A stretch of 16,555 nt of DNA. It comes from Haplosporangium gracile. Taxonomy: Eukaryota > Mortierellomycota > Mortierellomycetes > Mortierellales > Mortierellaceae. Each line of letters begins with the position of its first letter. Within the stretch, counting starts at the first letter, position 1. The stretch spans positions 1 to 16,555 of the forward strand of contig JAAAUF010000905.1 of the NCBI GenBank assembly GCA_015499985.1, given 5' to 3'. Shown piece after piece: positions 1 to 10,900 of the stretch. Position numbers and translations under genes: made by a program. The notes below the pieces were generated by a model. That model worked only from the letters and a program-made list of their open reading frames with translations, had not been told where the DNA came from and ran no database searches.

Positions 1-244
1 ATGCGCCTTCACCATTTGTCCATCGCCGTCTTTCCGTCCATGCCCTTGCCTTTCCCTCCTCACTCCTTCCCCCTTCCTTCTATCTCGCGCTTCCCCCCCT
101 CGCTCTTGCATAATACACACACGTACATACACACACACTCTCTCTTCCTCTCTCTTCCTCTCACTAGTCATCATCCTCCCTTGTTCCTTGTTGTTCCGTT
201 GCCACTCACCTCCCCACCCCGTCATCGCTCCAGCATTCTTCAGC
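1..244 (+). other. CT-rich, leader-like stretch
   Basis: Strongly pyrimidine-rich on the plus strand, with a CA/CT microsatellite at about 115-170. It resembles the CT-rich leader before the gene at 4934. It ends at an ATG at 245 in the context TTCAGCATGCCC. An open frame runs through it but encodes only Pro/Ser/Leu/His low-complexity sequence, so I do not call it a gene. It could be the leader of a gene beginning at 245. Confidence 0.35.
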
Positions 245-352
245 ATGCCCTTTATCTATGAGAATCTTGAAGTAGGGCCCGAAACCACACCAGACCCCCA
301 ATTTCACCAAGAGATAACAAGGCCTAGCACACATCCAGGTACACCGTCCTAG
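245..352 (+). other. Short ORF or possible first exon, unidentified
   Basis: A 35-codon frame begins at the ATG that ends the CT-rich stretch. Its product begins MPFIYENLEVGPETTPDPQF and then HQEI, a more protein-like composition than the flanking frames. It stops at TAG 350-352. A possible donor (CCAG then GTACAC) lies at 339, so this could be a first exon. No downstream exon joins it convincingly. I recognise no family. It may be chance or a remnant. Confidence 0.2.
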
Positions 353-366
353 AACGCCCCAGGCCA

Positions 367-431
367 CAGCGCGCCTTCCTTTTTTGTAAATTGAGAGTAT
401 ACACGGCTTCAGCACGCCTTCCTTTTTTGTA
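367..431 (+). repeat. Pair of 22-bp direct repeats
   Basis: Copies at 367-388 and 410-431 share the core CGCCTTCCTTTTTTGTA and match at 21 of 22 positions. Their starts are 43 bp apart. Each ends in six T residues followed by GTA. No known element is recognised. They could be a small tandem duplication or paired binding sites. Confidence 0.7.
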
Positions 432-478
432 CACTTGAGCTGCGAACCCTCTTTAATTGCTAGTTGACCAATATATAA

Positions 479-901
479 TTGATAATTGCACAAAATAATC
501 TTGGAGGTAAAAACGAATTTTCTTTCGAGTTCGATGCCAATAAGCTCTTAGCATTTTACCAGCCTTTCCTGATGGAGAGACTCAGTTTGGGAATTAGATT
601 CACAACTCTCATAATCTGGAAAGTGCTGGACCGAGCCTAGGGTGCTTGAAGAGTGAGGGTGAGATTATCGCCCAGCCCCACTGGAGAATGTGACTGCGTC
701 ACACTCCAGAGTGGATGGGTCCACAGCTTCGGCGATGAAGACGTGGAAATGGTTTTGGAACATACGCCATCATTTTCTCTCTTCCAGAGAGATTAACTAC
801 ATCATGAAACAAAGTCCCTGGATAATGTTGGTCGGCAGGAGGTCCACTGTTCGGGGTCCACTGGCATCTATCTAGATAGTAGCAGGAACAGTAGAGTTTG
901 A
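479..901 (+). pseudogene. Possible degenerate coding remnants
   Basis: Two adjacent plus-strand frames look protein-like but are broken. Frame one (479-640) includes FEFDANKLLAFYQPFLMERL and ends at TAG 638-640. Frame two (650-901) includes GECDCVTLQSGWVHSFGDED, has one internal stop (TAA 794-796) and ends at TGA 899-901. No ATG or splice pair joins them cleanly. A minus-strand frame (699-1010) overlaps them, so even the strand is uncertain. No family is recognised and chance open frames are a real alternative. Confidence 0.15.
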
Positions 902-946
902 CATTTAGTTTTCCTCTTAGCGCCAGGTGTACCCAAAAGGCAACGT

Positions 947-1340
947 AAGGGGCGAAAGGAAAGGACGACCCTAAGGAAATAAAGGGGCGGGGATGCACGG
1001 ACGTTGCCATTGAACGACATGGTTAATCAATCGGCGACCTTGACTTGTTTTCAACTCTTTGGCCGTTTTGTTTCAACTCTTCGAGGATTTCTATCATGAA
1101 AACCTATCCCGTCACTGCATTGTTCCCCGATTATACGCGTTGAATTTGTTACTTTTTTGTACTCAAAATAAGAGGAGGAAGATGAAGAGGCGTACGAAGA
1201 AAAAGGCTTTTTTGATCCCTGCTCCCACCCCTTGCAAAAGGAGAAAATGGATGCTCCTTTTTCCTTCATGTTGCTTTTGTCCGGAGTAACTCATAGCGCG
1301 CACACAGATGGAAAGCAGTACAAACGCGAGATAAGGGGCG
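947..1340. promoter_or_regulatory. Cluster of AAGGGG (STRE-like) elements
   Basis: AAGGGGCG occurs three times on the plus strand (947-954, 982-989, 1333-1340), and the reverse orientation CCCCTT occurs at 1228-1233. AAGGGG is the stress-response element bound by Msn2/Msn4-type C2H2 factors. It is also the site predicted from the fingers of the protein encoded at 4934-11437. Which gene these sites would serve is unknown: the coding start is 3.6 kb away, although that gene may have a long spliced leader. A further AAGGGG lies at 3021-3026. Confidence 0.35.
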
Positions 1341-2958
1341 ACAGGGAACTGAATGAAAACCAAGCAACAAGCTCAACGTGTGGGCTGTACAAAAGGACTC
1401 TACTCACATCATGACAAAATTGTTTTTCAGTAACGCCTAAATTACGTTGAACTAACGAATAATATGAACAGAAAAGTGGTTTTTGGTCTTTTCTTTTTTT
1501 TTACTTGCGCGAAGAGAGAGGGATGAGCAGTCTCCAATGGTTTGGGTTTAGGTTGCAGCCTATGCTTACCCCATGGTTGAGTTTCTATTTCTGATTTCGT
1601 CTTCTCCATTTATGAGTCCTTTTCCTTTTGTTTATTCTTCATGTCATCCTTTCGCGAAATACGACCCTGTGTGTGGTGTGGCTATCGTGAACAATTTTAT
1701 TCGACGAACAGGAGCAAAGGGATGTAGACATTGCAAAGTCAAAATAAGGAAAATACTGAGCCATGCTCAATCGGCCAGTGGAGAATAAGGAGGGGCAGTG
1801 GGGGAAAAGAAGGAGAACAACATGCAAAACCTACGTCTGTTCGCAGATGTATATTCTCCTATCGCTTCTTTTCCCTGCTTTTTTCCCCCTCACTTTGCAT
1901 TATTCGAGCTGACTTTTGTTGCTCTTTTTGCACGTTTGTTATTTTTTTTTCTCTTTCCTCATTAACCCCCCGCCCTTGCAGTGGTGAGGGTTATGTTATT
2001 TTTTGCATTAATGCCGGGAAGAAGGTGTTCATTCTGCTCTATCCTCCTTGCATTACTGTCATCCCTCTCCTCCTCTTCTTTGATCCAAAATGCACTTTAC
2101 TTGGAGGTAGGGAACCAAGAGAAGAGTAATAACACATATGCATTGGATTTCTGAGAGGCAGGACGATGAAGAAGATGAAGTAAACGACTGAACCCGGACC
2201 TGCTGCGTTCCTTGCTCATCGTTCACCTCCCTCTCTCCTTTTTTTTATACAATTGGCTGGCTTGGCAGGATAGTGTCCCATATGCAACAGCAACATGATC
2301 AATCATAACAGAGCAGTAGGGAGCTCGACTCTGTCTGCTCTGCTGTCTGTATATCATTACAATTCCTCCTCATGGAGGATAATATATGCGTGTCAATTTT
2401 TCGTCGTTGTGAATTCTCAACTAAGGATCCATTTGAATTAACCCTGAAGGCAAAATAACGAATGGATCTCTCTCTCACACACAAGTACCACTGCCTATCT
2501 CTTCCATTTCAATCCGTATGTCTGACCTGAACAACCTTACCTTGCTGAATCATGTTCGCTGTTTTGTTATTCCTCTGCCTCCCCCCCCCCTATTTTTCGT
2601 TACTGGAGGAATAAAACCTTTTTTTCTTTTACATGATTCAATACAATAGTCATAAGAAAGAGTTTTTTTTAGTGATTTTTTTGTCCACAAGCCCACAAAA
2701 CTCTACCATCGATCGGCGCATCATGCACACATCTCATTAATGTTCTCCATTCTCGTTATACTCTTTGGTACGACATTATCTTTCAACTTGCACTAAGGCT
2801 TTTGCTGCTTTTTATTATGCCAGACTTTGCAAATCTAGTTGTACGCTCCATTCAGGTTTCGAAGATCTCTCCGGCCTTTTAGTGTTCCTTATTTTGTTTG
2901 CTTTTGTCCCTCTTATTCATGTTGTGTCTCAATCGCCTTGGGTCTCTCTGAAAATAAG
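1341..2958. other. Gene-free stretch, T-rich
   Basis: I see no supportable gene here. All open frames are short and T- or S-rich, without domain-like sequence. The stretch holds poly-T runs, a C10 homopolymer (2581-2590) and an isolated acceptor-like site after a long pyrimidine tract (TTGCAG, about 1980) for which I found no matching donor. It is most simply distal promoter or intergenic DNA. Confidence 0.5.
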
Positions 2959-3223
2959 GTGAGTAAAATGACTCTCCAGTGCACATGGTTCTATGAACTC
3001 CAGAAACACAAAAAGGAAGTAAGGGGAGGGACAGATAATAAAAATAAATCGCGTTCTTGAATCTGTATGCCATTTTTTTTACCTGCATCAGAGATGTTGA
3101 GTGCTTAGGTCGTTTTCATATTTTTTTTTCTTGGTTTGCCTGCTTAACCCTTTTTTTTCTTCTCCACCTAACGTTTTACTCCTGCTCCTATTTTGCTGCC
3201 ATCCTTGTTTTCTTCTCCTGCAG
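2959..3223 (+). other. Probable spliceosomal intron in an unassigned transcript
   Basis: The donor is AATAAG then GTGAGTAAA at 2959. A CTAAC branch-like site lies at 3168-3172, followed by a pyrimidine-rich tract and the acceptor CTCCTGCAG ending at 3223. The set is close to an ideal fungal intron, 265 nt long. Flanking sequence does not encode a convincing protein, so it may lie in the 5' untranslated leader of the gene at 4934 or in a noncoding RNA. A strong chance match remains possible. Confidence 0.4.
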
Positions 3224-3239
3224 GTATCACTCCGTTTAC

Positions 3240-3264
3240 GCGATGCGATGCGATGCGATGTGAT
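3240..3264. repeat. GCGAT pentanucleotide repeat
   Basis: Four perfect GCGAT units (3240-3259) are followed by one degenerate GTGAT unit. This is a short tandem repeat just downstream of the putative acceptor at 3223. Confidence 0.85.
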
Positions 3265-3652
3265 AGATGAACGGAGGTGTATGGTGTATTTTTGTTGGAT
3301 TGTTTGATTTGCCAATGGGCCGACGGGATGAAATGGATAAATGAATCAATAAACCAAGCATGTTCTGGGAAAAAAGACAGAATTGACAACAATGCGACTG
3401 ACAATCGATATCGCTCGCTAGCCCTGCACATGTCGTTTTTGCTCTCATTTTTTTTATTTCGTACCGTGCACACACCCCATATCTACATACCTTTTATTTT
3501 GCTTCGCCCTAAAAAACATATTCACACACAGATACATCCCCATAAACAATGATACAGAAAAAAGTTTCATCGCGCGAATCCTAATCGGGGGGTTTTTTTG
3601 CGTCTGTCCAAGACGCGTCAATTCTTTTATTTAATTGATTCATTCAATCACG

Positions 3653-3698
3653 CACTCGCACACTCACACACTCACTCACACACACTCACACACTCACA
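3653..3698. repeat. CACACT/CACA microsatellite
   Basis: Imperfect tandem array of CACACT, CACA and CTCA units within the CT-rich region upstream of the zinc-finger gene. It creates spurious Thr/His/Ser-rich open frames, including a long one at 3598-4317 that I do not regard as a gene. Confidence 0.85.
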
Positions 3699-3846
3699 GT
3701 ATTTTGTCTCTCTCTCCTCCCTGCCCCCTCTCTTTAATCCGCCCCTGTCTCGCTCACAATCCACACAGACTCTTGTCTCCTCTCCCCCCTTTTATCCCTG
3801 CTGCAGAACCAGCTGGCACAAGAGAGACCCACCCAATCAGATCGAG

Positions 3847-4118
3847 GTAATATTTTTTCTGCATCTGAGACATCGACACACACCTTCACTCACCTTGGGC
3901 CCGGCATCAAAAACCTGGCCAATCCCTTCAGCTCATCGGCCCCATATCGCACTCCTTCCTCGGACCCGCTTTGTCGTCGTCAGTCATTCAGTCATTGATT
4001 CCGTTAGGACGAGAATTTCTCGATCTCACTGTTTCTTTTGTTTCTTGTTGACCCTTCAACGCTCCTTTTTCTTTCTTTCTTTCTCTTGCATCAACCATAA
4101 CTCGTCTCTCTTCTACAG
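3847..4118 (+). other. Putative 5'-leader intron of the zinc-finger gene
   Basis: Donor GAG then GTAATA at 3847; acceptor TCTTCTACAG ending at 4118. A CATAAC branch-like sequence and a strong pyrimidine tract (4060-4115) precede the acceptor. Length is 272 nt. It lies in noncoding sequence upstream of the start codon at 4934, which would make it an untranslated-leader intron. Confidence 0.35.
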
Positions 4119-4811
4119 CAAACAAGCAAACAGCATCATCGTAACAGCAAACAGCAAACAGCAAACAACAAACAATAAGCAGGGCTTTTTTCGCTTTCTC
4201 GTTCGTCATTCACAGACCATCCATTCACTTCTTACTTTGCATTTACAAATTCTCCAACCGTCCGCCATCTCGGTTCTTTCGTCATTTTTTGACCTGCTTC
4301 GACTTTGCTCGTCTTAAGCATCAAAACCAAGTCATTATCCAGCAGCATCCATTGGGGCACAGACAGTCCCAAGTAAACGAACAGCAACCATTCCAGCAGC
4401 AACAGTAGTCCGAACAGGCGCTATGGGATCTGAGCGATGTAAGCACATTTGCCCATCATCCATCCACACACACACAATGACACAACAGCAACGGCGGTTC
4501 ATGCGCCCTCCTTATCCTCATGCTAATGCATTCGCCTGTCTGTTTGCAGATGCAAAACATAAAACATACAACGACAAAAAAAAAAATTAAGCGAATGAAT
4601 CTGGATGCAGTTCAAACCCTTTTTTTTCTTTCGCCTCCCCCCCTCCCTCCCTTCTTCGTCCTTCTTGGCCATCCTTTTTCAACAAAAAAAAAACCTCCCG
4701 CCATAATCCATGGTCATCATCATCTTTGAATTAAATCACATTGAGTACTCTTGGTGCAATAGCCATTATTTTATTTGCTGTTTGTTGTTTGTTTTTATTG
4801 TTTGCTGTTTC
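4119..4811 (+). repeat. Complementary AACAGCAAAC / GTTTGCTGTT arrays in the leader
   Basis: An array of CAGCAAA and CAAACAA units at 4119-4175 is matched by its reverse complement at 4771-4811. Exact 13-bp complementary stretches are 4162-4174 with 4779-4791, and 4156-4168 with 4798-4810. Both arms would remain in the leader RNA if the intron at 4439-4549 is removed, so the leader could fold into an A-U-rich stem. The low complexity makes some complementarity unsurprising. Confidence 0.5.
4439..4549 (+). other. Putative 5'-leader intron of the zinc-finger gene
   Basis: Donor GAT then GTAAGC at 4439, branch-like GCTAATG at about 4521, acceptor CTGTTTGCAG ending at 4549. Length is 111 nt, within the range of the coding introns in this window. 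Splicing would leave a short upstream ORF of 18 codons starting at ATG 4423, which could reduce translation of the main frame. Confidence 0.5.
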
Positions 4812-4933
4812 CTTCCTTCTTCCTTTCCTCTCCTTCTTTCCTATTCACTCCACATCCACTATACCTTCGTTTGTTTGTTTACATTCATTCGCTCTTCCTA
4901 ACCAATTACGTACTACCAACCTATTATCCAGCA

Positions 4934-7900
4934 ATGGTGCAGCCTTCGTCGTCGTCTGCATCCCGGTACTCATCCTCATCCTCGCCTCTCTCCCTCCACC
5001 CTCCCGCATCTTCATCGTCAGCATCCACGAGCGACCGCTATCTTGGTTATAGTCCTAACACCCGTCATGACCGCAGCCAGCACTACCTCCCCTCCAACAA
5101 CGCGCTCGACGACATTGCCGCCTCCTCCATCGAGAGCCTACAGGACAACAACAGCATTTTTTCTTCATCATTATCCTCCGTTGACGCACGCCACTTCCAC
5201 GGATATTCAACTCCCGAACGAGAGCGGTATCGCTACGACAGCGACGGACGACTACTCGAACAGAACCAAATGTCTTCACCCACCGCTTCTCCCTCTTCCT
5301 CACCTACTCAACAACAATCTCATCCACGGGCGCCACAGTATCAGCACCAGCATCACCAGTATCACCAGCACCAGCTCCGTCCTTATCATCATCAACAGCA
5401 TCAACCCCATAATAGCATCCACCACTACCCCCAGTACAGTCAACCGTCGTCGCCGATGCATGAGAGCAGCAGCAGCAGCAGCAGCATTCGGCGGGGTGTT
5501 GTTCTCCCGATGGGCTCTCATCTTCTGCCAACCGTTGGTTTTAATAACATCGACCCGTCAAAGAAGAATGATGATGACCGTCGATCTTTGCCTGTCACAC
5601 AAACGGCTATAAACAACAACGGTCGTCCATCGATGCAGGCCCATGCCCTGCCTCCATCGTCATTGTCTCCCTGGGAAAGAGGAGAGCATGAGCACAAGTA
5701 TGAGCACAAGCACAAGCACGAGCATGAGCAAGCGCATGCGCATGAGCGAGAGCGAGAGCAGCAAGCTAGCAGCAAGGTCATCAATGGTAACAATAACAAT
5801 GATGGTGATGAAAACCCTCGTTATCAGTATTCCATCCACTCGCACACCTACCCTCCTTCCTATAACAACAGCAATAGGAACAGCCCTCTTTCTCTTTCTC
5901 TTCATCCTCATCCTTCGTCGTCGTCTTCCTCCTCTCCTCCCTCCCCCTCCTCCTCTGCTTCGCCATCTTCCTCCTCTTCGTCTGTATCCCCATCATCCTC
6001 CCCACCCCTCTCATCATCGTCTTCTTCGCCCACATCTGCCGCAGCCCGCTTGGCCTCAAACCATCCTTCCTCAGAAACAACTTCAGCCCCACTCCCACTG
6101 CTTACCTCCACCTCCACCGCAGGAGCCCTGCCCTTGTCGACTGCAACCGTACCCTGGAACCGGTCCTCATTGCGCCATGAGATCATCTCGATGGAATCAC
6201 CCCCCGCTCCTGCCTCATCAGCCTCCTTCTACTTTCTCCACTCCTTTTCCTCTCGCCATTCGAATCCCTCCCACGGCCACGGTCACGGTCATTCCCACTC
6301 TTCCTCATCCACTACTCCCTCGCCGCCTCATTCAGCCAAGCACTCTCCGACAATAGTTATGAAAACACCACCACACCCCACTCCTGATTCTTCTTCCTCA
6401 CCAGAAACTCAGAAGAGGAACAGGCCATCTATACCCACCACATCGTCAACACCATTACCACCACCAGCAGTACAACCATCGACAATGGTTGTTTTATCGT
6501 CGCACTGTCCTTCTGGCAAAACGGGAGTGGGCCGACCACTGACAAGAGGAGGGGAGAAAGAAGAAGATGACCCTCAAGAGACCGACACAGGATCAACTTT
6601 TGACTCTAGACAGCAAAAGAGACGCGGCTCAGCGCTGACGATGACAGAGGAAGAGGATCAGGAGGTGCCTCGGGCAGCAGCAGCAGGGGCGATGGCAGGA
6701 CGAGAGCGAGAAGGAGGAGGACAAGGAGAGGAGCAGATTAGCATCGTGAGGGCAAAAAAAGCTATTCATCATGCCAACCAAGCAGCAGCCGCAGGAGCAG
6801 GAGGTGACGAAAACGACTATGACAGAGACAGGGACGGCGGCAGGGCAGGTAGTCCTCCTCTCTCTCCTTCTTCTTTGTTGTTTTCTTCTCTTCCCTCTCC
6901 TCACACTACCACACCATCCAGCCATGGTCGCATTAACAACAACAACAACAACAACAACTATAACAACGATAACATTAAAAGTAAAAACAGCAGCATACAA
7001 CAACAGCCACGCACTCGTCCGGACCAGCTATTCCACGATTCGCCCCCTCCTCCTCTTCCAGTCTCCTCTCCATCCAAGCGAGACAGCCTCGTCCTCCCTC
7101 CACACTCTTCTTCTTATTCTCAACAACAACAGTCAATCGACTCTTCTTCTCTAGAGTATCACCATCAACAAAAGAAAATGATGGGAAGACCCTCTGGCCC
7201 CTCTTTTTCCTCCTCCTCCACTTCCTTACCTCCCGCCCATTTCTCCTCTTCTGCAGCCACTCGTGATCACCCATCATCATCCTCATCCATCTCACAGCCT
7301 TTATCCTCCTTATCCTCCTCATTATTACCAATAGCAGCAGGAACACAACAAGGAGCAGCACCACCTGCACACGGTCGATTTTCCCCCGCTATGAGCCACA
7401 CCCCTCTGTCCTTCGACCAGACAGGCCACTACCCTCCCGTCCACAGCCCAAGCGGCCCCTCCCTCAACAACAAACGCAGGAGTCTCGCCGATCTCCTCTT
7501 TGTCCCCACCAAGATCAAGGCCAAACGGAGCAGCTCAAGCAGTGTCAGCAGCGTCGATTCTTCTTCTTATCGACAGGACGAGACCGGACCAGACCCACCT
7601 GGCAATCTTAACGTCGTTTGGGCACATCATCCAAAGTCAGCCTCAGCAACATCAACCACCAGCACCTCCTCTATCGGCTCCATGTCAAGCTCTGCTGGGG
7701 CAACAACAACAGTATCATCAAACGTCCCTCACCACCACTACCAACAACAACACCATCAACAACAGCAACAACAGCAGCGCATGTCATTAGACTCTCAAAC
7801 CTCACCACCCGCCCGCAAATCTTCGACGGTCAAGGGTGTTGGCAAAGGCGCGGGTAGTAGTGGTGGTCTTGGGTCCACCTCTTCTCCCAAGACATTCCAG

Positions 7901-10900
7901 TGCACGGGCTATCCGGGATGCAACATGGTGTTTACCCGAAGTGAACACTTGGCTAGGCATGAAAGGTAAAAAAAAGATCTTTTAGTCTCACTTTTTTTGT
8001 TTATCTTTCTGTGCGTATGTTTGCGTGTGGTGTGCGCGTGTCTGTGTCTCGCTCTCCTTCCTCTCTATCTGTGTTCCCTTGTGTCCCTCACGCAGGGTCA
8101 AGGTGGGACACAAGTGAAGTTAAGAATGTTGTCTTTCCATGCCTGTTTGTTTGCCTTTCGGTCATTGTTGTTGATGAGATGGGGCTGACTATGTCCGTGC
8201 TGTCCTTTGCGTCTCCTTATTGCGGCAATCTCCATGACCGACCTCCTTTTTGATGAACCCAAACCTTCTTGGGGTGTATTAAACCATATCACTCATATCA
8301 CTCCTTCTCTATCCTTATTTTTTTTCTGTCATCTCTTTTTTAGGAAGCACACGGGGGAGAAGCCGTACAAATGCATAATCGCGAACTGCCCGCGTACCTT
8401 CAGTCGTTATGACAACATGATCCAGCACACTCAAACCCACAGTGATCGCACCAAGAGGGACTCTCTCGCCGCCGTCGCCGCTGCCTCTGCCGCAGGAGTC
8501 GGAAGTGGACCCCATTCCCGGTCATCCTCAGTTCACTCGACCCCACTACTGCCAGGAAGACCCAGAGGAGGAAGTAGTCCCGTCGTGTTTGGGCCCAGCT
8601 GGGATGAGCATCATCGACGGACACAAAACAACTCGCCTGCTGCCTCGCCCTACAATGCTAGCCCTGCGTTTTCTCATCATCATCATCATCGCCATCAGCA
8701 GCAACAGCAGCAGCAGCATCATCCTTATTCGCCACATTATCAACAGCATCCGCAGCAGCAACAGCAACCACCTCATCCTATTCAATGGTCTCTCCCGTCA
8801 GGCGCGCCTGCCGGCTCATCACCAGCCTTGTCGGCTCAGTACTACAGTCATCATTATGGCGCAGAGAGCCACCCTTATCTGCCAGGACACCAGAGTCCTT
8901 CCACACCTATCGCTCGGACTCTCAAAACCAATTCTAGGAGCCTGCCTCACCTCCAAGCAAGAGTGTCACCCATGGCATCGTCTTCCTCTACCGCCGATAG
9001 TCCCAACGTCGGGTTGCAGCAGAGTATGTCGAGCATTGAGATAGAGGAGCTTAAGAGACGAAGGAGCGAGGTGCTGCTGCCGTCATCCTTTTTAGAGGCC
9101 CGAGCTGCATCATCCACGTCGACTGGATTTGGCCAGGGGATCGGGCTGGGTATGTCGCCCTTCACACCAACGACTTCGCAGCCACAGTCTCTTCCCCAGG
9201 TGGAGAAGTTGACAGCTGGAGAGCAGGAGCGACTAAACGAACATCGACGATCGGTACAGGCAATGTTCTTCAAGACGAGCGCCGGTCGTGAGGGATCCAT
9301 GGATACTAGGAGAACACCAGAGTACCTGGATCACTCTAGCTCAGCTGGCGGATCTTTTCAGCAGCAGCAGCAGCAGCAACCTTTGGGAATCAACACAACT
9401 CCGCGTTCTGGAAGCACCGGGTCCGCTCTTCCACAGGTGCAACAACTTTCGGCTCTTGAGAAGGACCGCCTGTTGGAACATCGTAAATTGACCCCAGAGC
9501 TCATATACGATGCGAAGGTGAAGCGGTCCAGCAATGATCCTACTGATATAGCCGTCCAACCCCTGCCTTCGCGTGATGCGCGGTCGGGTATGCAGTGGTT
9601 CTCCCAGGTCAGCACACCATCGACTTTGTCTCCAAGATCCTCTTTGACGCCTCGAGAAGGTGGTGGCAGTGGCGGTCCCCCCTCTGTCCAAGGTCCTGGT
9701 CATAGCTCCTCCTCGTCCTCCTCGTCCTCCTCTGGACCTTCAAGTGGAGACTCGTCCATGCTTTTACCGCCTATTTCGGGACCCTACGAGGAGCCACAAC
9801 GCGATCGACAGGGTCGTCTTCGATCGCATTCGTCGCATATCCACCCTCTCTCGAGACCTTCGACTCAGTTTGACCCGTCGAGACTGGCACAGTTTTCGTC
9901 AAGCGAGGAGTCGAAGGACCAACGGCAGCGGTTTGATGCAACTCTTTCGCCTCGTCTGGAGCGTCACTGGGAAGAACAGTATTTCCCGATCCGCAAACGA
10001 CATGTTTTAAAGACGATTGAGCGGATGGATGCGCGCGATTTCTTGGGTCTCAAGTATCAAGTTGCCGGGCACCATGTCAATGAGCAGTTCAGGAACCCCG
10101 AGTTTTTGGGCAACATGACGGCGATCCTTTGCGTCGTCCGTGCTCCGCATACGGCCTGGAAGAGTGGCGAGAGACGTCAGGAGAGCCAGGGGAGCGGTAC
10201 TAGTGCTAGTGAGCAGGGAAGCAGTTTTGCAGGATCCCGACGGACTTCGAGAGACATGGAGGTTGACGAGGCTGAACAGAGGGGTATGACTGCTGCTATA
10301 GGGGCGATCAAGGCACCTGTTACTACCGAGACTGAAGAAGGCGCTAGCGCAGTCAAGAAGGAACCTATGTCAGATTCGATGGATGTGGATGATGGTAGCA
10401 GTGACCAGTGTGTCACGACCTCGAAGGATGTTGTTATTCAACCATGTCGGTTTGCACTCGATATTGATGTCGACTCGTTCAGCCGCGACCCTGAGCCTGA
10501 TCTGCAAGGATTCGAAAGCCTGACCATCAATAGCCTCTTCCCGACACGGAGCTTTGTCGCTGGTTTCGAAGACACCCCGGCCGAGTCTCATACTAACGTC
10601 TCGGAGAAGGAACGTTACCTTTCGTCTCATAATGGGTACCCGTCGAACGCACGTCTGGGCCGGTTCTACCTCCCGGAGCGCTCATACAGGACTCCCGAGT
10701 CCCTGGCGACACAACCGGACCCGAATGACCGCTGGATCTGCTGTCGGTTTGAGGAATACCATGGGGTGTCGATCTGGGTTCTTGAGAGCGTGTTGGACAA
10801 GTACCATGCAATCTCGCGTCGACACAAGATGGCCTTGACGCTTGTTGGGGCGACGGTTCATCATCGAGATGCGGTGTACAATTGTGAGGATTGGGAGATC

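Noticed and set aside
523..545. GTTCGATGCC resembling a tRNA B box
   Set aside because: No matching T-arm stem, A box or acceptor stem can be drawn around it.
3240..3264. Tandem repeats as a CRISPR array
   Set aside because: The units are 5 bp without spacers, and the genome is eukaryotic. It is a microsatellite.
3598..4317. Open frame of 239 codons on the plus strand before the zinc-finger gene
   Set aside because: It has no ATG at the 5' boundary of a sensible gene, is built from the CACACT microsatellite and CT-rich leader sequence, and crosses two putative intron borders. Its composition is Ser/His/Leu without any domain.
4775..4933. Earlier ATG (4775) as the start of the zinc-finger protein
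   Set aside because: The extra 53 residues translate T-rich leader, and the ATG at 4934 has the better context. The extension resembles a signal peptide only because T-rich DNA encodes Phe, Leu and Ser.
5043..6356. Long open frames in other phases and on the minus strand across the zinc-finger gene
   Set aside because: They are shadows of Ser/Pro/Gln-rich codon repeats and translate into monotonous Thr, Arg, Leu or Cys runs.
8207..8343. In-frame ATG extension upstream of the second zinc-finger exon
   Set aside because: It ends in a T tract and TTTTTTTAG acceptor. Splicing at 8343 rebuilds finger 1 exactly, so this stretch is intron.
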